A stretch of DNA of 27,340 bases from an uncultured Clostridia bacterium (GTDB lineage Bacteria; Bacillota; Clostridia; Oscillospirales; Acutalibacteraceae): assembly GCA_937896885.1 (NCBI GenBank), contig CALBNX010000041.1, positions 1-27,340 of the forward strand, in the 5' to 3' direction. This document shows positions 22,033 to 27,340 of this stretch, piece after piece. The notes under the pieces were generated by a model. That model saw only the letters and a program-made list of their open reading frames with translations. It ran no database searches and was not told the DNA's origin. The number at the start of each line of letters is the position of its first letter. The first letter of the stretch is position 1. The position numbers and the translations under genes were made by a program.

Positions 22033-22308
22033 TTATTCGCCCTTCATTTTAGCAAAGCATTCACTGCAATAAACAGGTCTGTCATCTTTTGGAAGGAAAG
22101 GAATTTTTGCCTCGCCACCACAAGAAGCACAAACTGCTGTGTGGTATTCTTTTGCACCACGGATTGCATTTTTGCGTGCTACACGGCACTCTTTACATCT
22201 CTGTGGTTCATTCACAAATCCTTTCTCTGCATAAAATTCCTGTTCACCTGCTGTAAAAACAAATTCGTTTCCACAATCTTTGCAGGTAAGAGTTTTGTCT
22301 TCGTACAT
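22033..22308 (-). CDS. Double zinc-ribbon protein
   Basis: A 91-residue cytoplasmic protein with two four-Cys modules. The first is CKDCGNEFVFTAGEQEFY with CKEC near residue 38, typical of a probable zinc-ribbon domain in Firmicutes. The second is CASCGGEAKIPF with YCSECF near the C-terminus. Function is unknown; nucleic-acid or protein binding is likely. GAGG precedes the start by seven bases. It lies 36 bases after the sigma factor gene with no terminator between, so the two are probably co-transcribed. Confidence 0.85.
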   Translation of the reverse strand: MYEDKTLTCKDCGNEFVFTAGEQEFYAEKGFVNEPQRCKECRVARKNAIRGAKEYHTAVCASCGGEAKIPFLPKDDRPVYCSECFAKMKGE

Positions 22309-22344
22309 TTCGCTACCTCGCTTATTATTTTACCCAAAGGGCAT

Positions 22345-22896
22345 TTATTTGATACTGCGGATTTTCTTGCGTATTCTTTGCAACGCATTGTCAACAGACT
22401 TCTCAGTGCAATCAAGAATCTCTGCAATTTCATTATAAGTTAAACCAAGCAAATTAAGTCTGAAAACTTTTTTCTCGGTCTTAGAAAGATTGTTGTTTAC
22501 AAAAGAAATAATTGAATCAATTTCTTCATTGAATATCAACAATTCTTCGGGTGTAGGTGAAAAAGAGCGAATATCAAATTTTTCGTCAATAGAAACGTAA
22601 GAATCTAATGGCAAATTGCTCTTTTTATTTGCAGTTCGCAATGCTGAAAGCATTTTTCGAGTGATTAGAGTTGTAGCATATGTAGAAAACAACACACCTT
22701 TTGACTCATCAAAAGAATAAACTGCAGAAAGAAGACCTAACATCCCCTCTTGATATAAATCTTCATTTTCAATGCCACTTATCTTTTTGAATGAAAGTGA
22801 TTTTTGAAGAACTGTTTCAGAATAACGCTTAATTAAGTCTGTTAACGCATTACTGTCTCCACTTTTCGCTTTTGAGACAAGTAAGTTTTCTTCCAA
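22345..22896 (-). CDS. sigH: SigH-like RNA polymerase sigma factor
   Basis: Sigma-70 family protein of 183 residues. Region 2 (about 40-100) has NEDLYQEGMLGLLSAVYSFD and FSTYATTLITRKMLSALRTA. SNLPLDSYVSID is the block seen in SigH (Spo0H), the early-sporulation sigma factor. Region 4 ends with an HTH (LTYNEIAEILDCTEKSVDNA). It is shorter than B. subtilis SigH (218 aa). I start at TTG 22896, with AGAGG eight bases upstream, giving the typical MEENLLVSKAKSGD. A strong promoter lies upstream. Another SigH-related subgroup is possible. Confidence 0.82.
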   Translation of the reverse strand: MEENLLVSKAKSGDSNALTDLIKRYSETVLQKSLSFKKISGIENEDLYQEGMLGLLSAVYSFDESKGVLFSTYATTLITRKMLSALRTANKKSNLPLDSYVSIDEKFDIRSFSPTPEELLIFNEEIDSIISFVNNNLSKTEKKVFRLNLLGLTYNEIAEILDCTEKSVDNALQRIRKKIRSIK

Positions 22897-22948
22897 AAAA
22901 TTCACCTCTGAATATAATGACACCAATCTAACGAACTATATTACTCAA

Positions 22949-22976
22949 ATTATATCACAAAAATTTTAAAAGTCAA
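22949..22976 (-). promoter_or_regulatory. Promoter of the sigma factor gene
   Basis: Minus strand TTGACT (22971-22976), a 16-base spacer and a perfect TATAAT (22949-22954), preceded by TGA (extended -10). Confidence 0.75.
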
Positions 22977-23023
22977 CTAATATTTTTGTATATATTTCAT
23001 AAAATAATATTAATATACAAAAT

Positions 23024-23050
23024 AAAGAACCACAATGATTGTGGTTCTTT
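23024..23050 (-). terminator. Terminator of the phosphohexomutase-micropeptide unit
   Basis: A perfect 11-bp stem (23024-23034 with 23040-23050) and a five-base loop, then ATTTTGTATATT on the minus strand. It begins four bases after the micropeptide stop. Confidence 0.8.
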
Positions 23051-23054
23051 TAAA

Positions 23055-23150
23055 TTACATAAATATTTGTAATAAAACCGTTGCTGTGCTTAAAAGCATA
23101 ATCACTGCTAGAAAAATAGCAACTGCTTTAACAAAGAAACTTCTATTCAT
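23055..23150 (-). CDS. 31-residue membrane micropeptide downstream of phosphohexomutase
   Basis: Reading the minus strand from ATG at 23150 gives 31 codons to TAA at 23055-23057. The peptide starts MNRSFFVKAVAIFLAV and runs on through a hydrophobic segment (IMLLSTATVLLQIFM), one helix of about 22 residues with a positively charged N-terminus. AGGAG within the last phosphohexomutase codons lies seven bases upstream, and the terminator follows at once. Position between a good ribosome site and a terminator supports a real gene. Family unknown. Confidence 0.68.
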   Translation of the reverse strand: MNRSFFVKAVAIFLAVIMLLSTATVLLQIFM

Positions 23151-23152
23151 TT

Positions 23153-24868
23153 TTATACTCCTAAAATTTTAGAAATGCTCTTACCTAGCACTTCTGCTTT
23201 TTCTTCAGAAACTTTTCTTGTTTCACCACAAGCTGTGATATATGCCTTAATTTTTGGTTCTGTTCCTGATGGTCTTACAATCACCTTGCTACCGTCAGCA
23301 AGATAATAAGACAATACGTTTGATTTTGGTAAATTAATAACAGTTTCTGTGCCGTCAATTGATTTCATCACACCCAATTTATAGTCAGCTACTTTAACAA
23401 CATTAAAGTCCCCAATTTTCTTTGGTGGGTTTTCACGCAAAGATGCCATCATATCTGACATTTTCTGCATACCACTTGCACCTTCAAATGCAAAATTAAG
23501 AAGAGTGTTGAGATACATACCATATTTTTCATAAATACTATCCATAAACTCTTTAAGTGAAATACCTTTGAGTTTATAATAAGAAGCCATTTCGCAAATA
23601 AGCAATGAAGCAACAACAGCATCTTTATCACGAGCATGTGTTCCACGGAGATAGCCATAAGATTCTTCCATACCCACAACAAAACGGTCTTCTTCGTTAG
23701 TCTTTTCAAGGTTTGTTATAAGCTCACCGATATATTTAAAGCCTGTCAATAAATCAGCAGTTTCTGCACCATAAGCCGATGCGATTGTTTCAACAAGTGG
23801 TGTTGTAACTATTGTTTTAACTACGATTGGATTTTTTGGAAGTTTGTTTTGTTCTTTAAGTGATGCGAGAAGATATTCTGTGAACATTGCGCCCACTTCA
23901 TTACCTGTCATAAGCACATAATCATCGCCATCACGCACAGCAATACCAACACGGTCACAATCGGGGTCAGTTGCAAGAAGCAAATCTGCATCTGTACCTT
24001 TTGCTGTTTCAATTGCACATTCAAAAGCCTGACGGATTTCAGGGTTTGGATAAGGACAAGTTGGGAAATTACCATTAGGTTTTTCTTGTTCTTTAACAAC
24101 TGTAACATCTTTAATTCCAGCTTTTTTAAGAACTTTGCGAACAGGTTTGTTACCCGCACCGTTAAGTGGTGTATATATTACTTTAAGACCAGCTTTTTTG
24201 ATTGCATCAGGATTTACAAGACTTGATATAACTTTCGTATAAAACTCTTCATAAAGCCAATCTTCAATGAAATCAACCATATCTTCTGCAAGAGCATCAT
24301 CAAAGTCCATTGTTTTAACGCCAGAGAACATGTCGATATTTTGGATATAATTATATGTTTTTTCTGCCGCCTCATCGGTCATTTGATAGCCATTTGGGTC
24401 ATAGCACTTAAACCCGTTATATTTTGACGGATTATGACTTGCTGTGATAATAATACCTGATGAGCAACCAAGTCTTCTAACTGCAAATGAAAGCATCGGT
24501 GTTGGAACAAGTTCAGGATAGATATAAACTTTTATACCGTTCGCAGCCAAAACACCTGCTGCGCTTTCTGCAAATTCTTTTGACTTGATTCTTGAGTCAT
24601 AAGCAATTGCTACTGACGGGTTTTCAAAACTCTCATTAAGATAATCTGCCAAGCCCTGAGTTGCCTGATTAACAGTATATACATTCATTCGGTTTGTGCC
24701 TGCGCCGATTACACCACGAAGACCAGCTGTGCCGAATTCAAGATTTTTATAAAAGCGGTCAAGAATTGCTTCTTCATCACCTTTGATGCTTTCAAGTTCA
24801 GGGATTAAATCAGCATCAGAAGTTGCAGAAGAAAGCCAAATATCATAGAGTTTATTGATATCGTTCAT
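23153..24868 (-). CDS. pgcA: Phosphoglucomutase/phosphomannomutase family enzyme
   Basis: Alpha-D-phosphohexomutase of 571 residues, close in length to B. subtilis PgcA. It interconverts hexose 1- and 6-phosphates for UDP-glucose and wall polymer synthesis. Blocks: FGTAGLRGVIGAGTNRMN, the phospho-Ser loop TASHNPSKYNGFKCY, the metal site DPDCDRVGIAV, sugar-binding GFKYIGE and EESYGYL, and the phosphate loop RPSGTEPKIKAY. I start at MNDINKLYD, with GGAGG seven bases upstream. Exact sugar specificity cannot be told from sequence. Confidence 0.92.
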   Translation of the reverse strand: MNDINKLYDIWLSSATSDADLIPELESIKGDEEAILDRFYKNLEFGTAGLRGVIGAGTNRMNVYTVNQATQGLADYLNESFENPSVAIAYDSRIKSKEFAESAAGVLAANGIKVYIYPELVPTPMLSFAVRRLGCSSGIIITASHNPSKYNGFKCYDPNGYQMTDEAAEKTYNYIQNIDMFSGVKTMDFDDALAEDMVDFIEDWLYEEFYTKVISSLVNPDAIKKAGLKVIYTPLNGAGNKPVRKVLKKAGIKDVTVVKEQEKPNGNFPTCPYPNPEIRQAFECAIETAKGTDADLLLATDPDCDRVGIAVRDGDDYVLMTGNEVGAMFTEYLLASLKEQNKLPKNPIVVKTIVTTPLVETIASAYGAETADLLTGFKYIGELITNLEKTNEEDRFVVGMEESYGYLRGTHARDKDAVVASLLICEMASYYKLKGISLKEFMDSIYEKYGMYLNTLLNFAFEGASGMQKMSDMMASLRENPPKKIGDFNVVKVADYKLGVMKSIDGTETVINLPKSNVLSYYLADGSKVIVRPSGTEPKIKAYITACGETRKVSEEKAEVLGKSISKILGV

Positions 24869-24897
24869 AATTCTACCTCCAAAATTTTCTATTATAT

Positions 24898-24926
24898 ATT
24901 TTATATCAAATCGCACTAAAAGTAAA
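24898..24926 (-). promoter_or_regulatory. Probable phosphohexomutase promoter
   Basis: Minus strand TTTACT (24921-24926), a 17-base spacer and TAAAAT (24898-24903), 30 bases upstream of the start. The -35 is weak, so this is tentative. Confidence 0.4.
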
Positions 24927-24941
24927 TATATATTTTTTATG

Positions 24942-24971
24942 TTGAAAAAGATATGTTCTGTATTGTATAAT
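24942..24971 (+). promoter_or_regulatory. comM promoter
   Basis: TTGAAA (24942-24947), an 18-base spacer and a perfect TATAAT (24966-24971), 24 bases upstream of the start. Confidence 0.7.
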
Positions 24972-24994
24972 TATTACAGTTTATATTGGATGTG

Positions 24995-26527
24995 ATGATT
25001 TTGTTCTCAAAAATTATAAGCCTTGGGCTTTTTGGTATGGAAGCATACAAAGTTATTGTTGAAGCTGACATCTCAGGTGGAATGCCACGATTTGACATCG
25101 TTGGACTTCCTGATACTGCTGTATCAGAAAGCAAAGAGCGAGTTCGTTCTGCTATTAAAAACACTAATTTGCAATATCCTGTCAGTCGAATCACAATTAA
25201 CCTTGCCCCTGCTGATATGAAAAAGGAAGGACCTTTATATGATTTACCAATATTAATTGCTTTACTCTGTGCCAATGGTCAATTGAAAGGCATTGATGAC
25301 AGTATGGCTTTTATTGGTGAATTGTCACTTGATGGTACTTTAAGAAGAGTAAATGGTGTTTTGCCAATGGTGCTTTGTGCAAAGAAGAATGGAATTGAGA
25401 AAATCTTTATTCCTGCTGAAAACATCAATGAGGGCGCAGTTGTTGAAGGTATTGAAGTTTATCCTGTAAAATCTGTTCTTCAACTTATTAATCATATAAC
25501 AGGAATTAATGAAATCACACCAGTAACTGCGCAAGATTACAATGAATATAGAAATCCTGACAATCTGCCTGATTTTTCTGATGTGCGTGGTCAAAAAGAA
25601 GTAAAAAGAGCATTAGAGATAGCCGCTGCTGGTGGACACAATGTGCTAATGGTTGGACCACCCGGCTCTGGTAAAAGTATGTTAGCTAAAAGAATGCCAT
25701 CAATTTTGCCTGATATGACATTTGATGAAGCTATTGAAACAACAAATATTTACTCAATAGCAGGTGCTTTACCAAGTGGTGTTTCACTTTTAAGGTCAAG
25801 GCCTTTCCGTTCACCACATCACACAGTATCCCCTGCAGGACTTTCAGGTGGTGGTGCAATTCCAAGACCTGGTGAGGTATCGCTTGCTCATAACGGTGTT
25901 TTATTTCTTGATGAATTGCCAGAATTTACAAGAAACACTCTTGAGGTTTTGCGACAACCAATAGAAGACGAAGTCATTACAATTTCACGAGCAGCCGCTA
26001 AATTTCAATATCCTTGTTCTGTTATGATGATTTGTGCTATGAATCCTTGTCCGTGTGGATATTTAGGTCATCCCACACGCCCTTGCACTTGTTCAACCGG
26101 TATTGCGCAACGATATCTTAACAGAGTTAGTGGTCCACTTTTAGACCGCCTTGACATACATATCAGTGTGCCACCTGTTGATTTTGAAAATCTTTCAGGT
26201 ACTGAAAAAGCAGAATCTTCAGCAGACATTAAAAAGAGAGTTGAAAAAGCAAGAGAAATTCAACACGAGAGGTTTAAAGGTACAAAAATCACTTGCAATG
26301 CAAAAATGGATTCTGCCGCTACAAAGAAATACTGCTATATGTCACCAAATGCGCTTTTAATTTTAAAAACTGCTTTTGACCGACTTTCACTTTCTGCTCG
26401 TGCCTATGACAAAGTTTTAAGAATAGCGAGAACAATTGCTGATTTAGATGGTGAAGACGAAATTGACGTTAAGCATATTACAGAAGCAATTCAATACAGA
26501 AGTCTTGATAGAAGATTTGAAGAGTAA
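24995..26527 (+). CDS. comM: ComM/YifB family Mg-chelatase-like AAA+ ATPase
   Basis: A 510-residue ATPase. The N-terminal Lon-like domain reads VEADISGGMPRFDIVGLPD, with INLAPADMKKEG. The AAA+ core has Walker A MVGPPGSGKSMLAKRMP near residue 220 and Walker B FLDELPEFTRNTLEVLRQP. A Cys-rich insert CAMNPCPCGYLG plus CTC follows, then a C-terminal Mg-chelatase domain. In Gram-negative bacteria ComM is a branch-migration helicase for natural transformation; the Firmicutes role is unclear. The start is uncertain: ATG 24995 or TTG 25001 (MFSKII), which matches relatives better. Own promoter and terminator. Confidence 0.93.
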   Translation: MILFSKIISLGLFGMEAYKVIVEADISGGMPRFDIVGLPDTAVSESKERVRSAIKNTNLQYPVSRITINLAPADMKKEGPLYDLPILIALLCANGQLKGIDDSMAFIGELSLDGTLRRVNGVLPMVLCAKKNGIEKIFIPAENINEGAVVEGIEVYPVKSVLQLINHITGINEITPVTAQDYNEYRNPDNLPDFSDVRGQKEVKRALEIAAAGGHNVLMVGPPGSGKSMLAKRMPSILPDMTFDEAIETTNIYSIAGALPSGVSLLRSRPFRSPHHTVSPAGLSGGGAIPRPGEVSLAHNGVLFLDELPEFTRNTLEVLRQPIEDEVITISRAAAKFQYPCSVMMICAMNPCPCGYLGHPTRPCTCSTGIAQRYLNRVSGPLLDRLDIHISVPPVDFENLSGTEKAESSADIKKRVEKAREIQHERFKGTKITCNAKMDSAATKKYCYMSPNALLILKTAFDRLSLSARAYDKVLRIARTIADLDGEDEIDVKHITEAIQYRSLDRRFEE

Positions 26528-26531
26528 TAAG

Positions 26532-26562
26532 AAATCCCCTACTCGTATTGAGTAAGGGATTT
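26532..26562. terminator. Terminator between comM and thiT
   Basis: Stem AAATCCC (26532-26538) with GGGATTT (26556-26562), continued by TACTC/GAGTA after one mismatch, loop GTATT, then TTCTTATATTTTAG. It sits between convergent genes. Confidence 0.8.
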
Positions 26563-26565
26563 TTC

Positions 26566-27228
26566 TTATATTTTAGTTTTAGTAATTTGTGGGATTTTGC
26601 CAACAACAATAGCAACTAATGTTGTAATGATGATTTCAGGAATCATATAGAAACCATTATAAATAATTGAATAGATGAGTGACAACGCGTTACCACTAAA
26701 TGTATTCATAATAGTTGCACCCCAAGAATAGAAGCCATCTTGTGTAAAGAACCATTCAGCCCAAGCACCATAAAGAATGTATCCTGAAACTATATGAGAT
26801 AAGTATCTGAACAAGAGAACTGTAAAGGCGCCTAATGACAATGACACAGAATTGTTTTTAATTGTCTTTTTATAAAGTGCGCCTAATCCTAATACTGAAT
26901 ATGCAACAACATAATCAAAAATAAACATCAAGATTACATTTCCCATATTGCCAAGATAATCTTCAGATGCTGGCATAATTAATGCACTAATTGTTTTAAT
27001 ACCCAATGCCATCTGGACAAGAGAATAAGCAAAGCCTGTTACCAATCCTTTGCCCAATCCATACTTCCAACCAACAAGAACTATTGGAAGCATACTGACA
27101 ATTGTGACTTGTCCACCAAAAGGCATTTCGGGAATAATCATTTTGGCAACAAGTTCTAAAACTGCTGCCAAAGCAATCATTACTGCGCTTTCAACAAGCC
27201 AATAAAGATTTTCGTTTTTTTGTTTCAT
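26566..27228 (-). CDS. thiT: ThiT, thiamine ECF transporter substrate-binding component
   Basis: A 220-residue membrane protein with about six hydrophobic spans, the S component that binds thiamine and docks on the shared ECF energy-coupling module (not encoded here). Motifs include PFGGQVTIVSMLPI and WKYGLGKGLVTG near the N-terminus, and a Trp/Tyr-rich segment GAWAEWFFTQDGFYSW. I start at MKQKNENLY, with GGAGG eight bases upstream. The TPP riboswitch and terminator just upstream support thiamine uptake strongly. Confidence 0.95.
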   Translation of the reverse strand: MKQKNENLYWLVESAVMIALAAVLELVAKMIIPEMPFGGQVTIVSMLPIVLVGWKYGLGKGLVTGFAYSLVQMALGIKTISALIMPASEDYLGNMGNVILMFIFDYVVAYSVLGLGALYKKTIKNNSVSLSLGAFTVLLFRYLSHIVSGYILYGAWAEWFFTQDGFYSWGATIMNTFSGNALSLIYSIIYNGFYMIPEIIITTLVAIVVGKIPQITKTKI

Positions 27229-27245
27229 TTTATTTTCCTCCAAAT

Positions 27246-27282
27246 AAAAAAATTCAGCCAGAGCAGATACCGCAAGGCTGAA
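27246..27282 (-). terminator. Riboswitch-controlled terminator before thiT
   Basis: Stem TTCAGCC (27276-27282 on the minus strand) with GGCTGAA (27253-27259), a 16-base loop and seven Ts (27246-27252), four bases before the thiT GGAGG site. It follows the TPP aptamer, so it is the likely expression platform: TPP binding should favour this terminator. Confidence 0.85.
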
Positions 27283-27340
27283 CTGTGAAAAGCTTTCCTA
27301 CGACGGCATTATCCGTATCAGGTTCAATGGTCAGAAGCAG
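27283..27340 (-). promoter_or_regulatory. TPP riboswitch (THI element), 3' part; 5' half outside window
   Basis: On the minus strand the conserved 3' half of the TPP aptamer is present: GACCATTGAACCTGAT, then ACGGATAATGCCGT (P4 arm), then CGTAGGAAAGC. The 5' half with the CUGAGA core and the 5' strand of P1 would lie beyond 27340. It controls thiT, one of the most frequent targets of this riboswitch. Confidence 0.92.

Overview
This 27.3 kb window is an AT-rich chromosomal segment (about one third G+C by eye) from an endospore-forming Clostridia-type Firmicute. The evidence is the hprK-murB-rapZ-whiA and lepB-rbgA-rnhB-yraN gene blocks, YhaM, SigH, and six sporulation or spore genes: an alpha/beta-type SASP, PdaA, GPR, SpoIIP, SpoVAE and the sigma gene. 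An Oscillospiraceae/Ruminococcaceae-like gut anaerobe is a plausible source, but that is inference. Genes are densely packed. No stretch longer than about 300 bases lacks a gene, and I see no tRNA, rRNA, CRISPR array, insertion sequence or phage gene.

Layout. 1-2860 (minus): one operon with a clear extended -10 promoter, tig - clpP - a free-standing ClpX zinc-finger protein - murA (cut by the window edge). 2919-5451: a metallophosphoesterase, a divergent DUF1540 protein, and thrC with its own promoter. 5463-12224 (minus): a nine-gene run hprK-murB-rapZ-whiA-lepB-lepB-rbgA-rnhB-yraN from one strong promoter. It joins carbon control, wall precursor synthesis, cell-division regulation, protein export and ribosome assembly. 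12255-13654 (minus): SASP, PdaA-like deacetylase and a small membrane protein. 13744-14727 (plus): trmL and a YjbR-family gene. 14736-17591 (minus): a response regulator and a large multi-membrane-span histidine kinase, with a tandem 11-bp repeat upstream. 17605-20837 (minus): gpr, spoIIP, a newly noticed 41-residue membrane peptide, and yhaM. 20919-21586 (plus): rpsT and a 59-residue membrane peptide. 21595-22976 (minus): spoVAE, a zinc-ribbon protein and a SigH-like sigma factor. 23024-24926 (minus): a phosphohexomutase and a newly noticed 31-residue membrane peptide. 24942-26562 (plus): a ComM/YifB ATPase. 26566-27340 (minus): thiT behind a TPP riboswitch whose 5' half lies outside the window.

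The genes most likely to act together are the spore genes. GPR degrades SASPs, SpoIIP acts in engulfment, PdaA makes cortex muramic lactam, and SpoVAE belongs to the dipicolinate channel. Several have sequences upstream that resemble sigma-E or sigma-G promoters. I find no complete new system, but several points merit a second look: the ClpX zinc-finger orphan translationally coupled to a Bacteroidota-like MurA with Asp in place of the fosfomycin-target Cys, two coupled micropeptides, a lysine/alanine-rich tail on trigger factor, and the absence of yvcK from the rapZ-whiA block.
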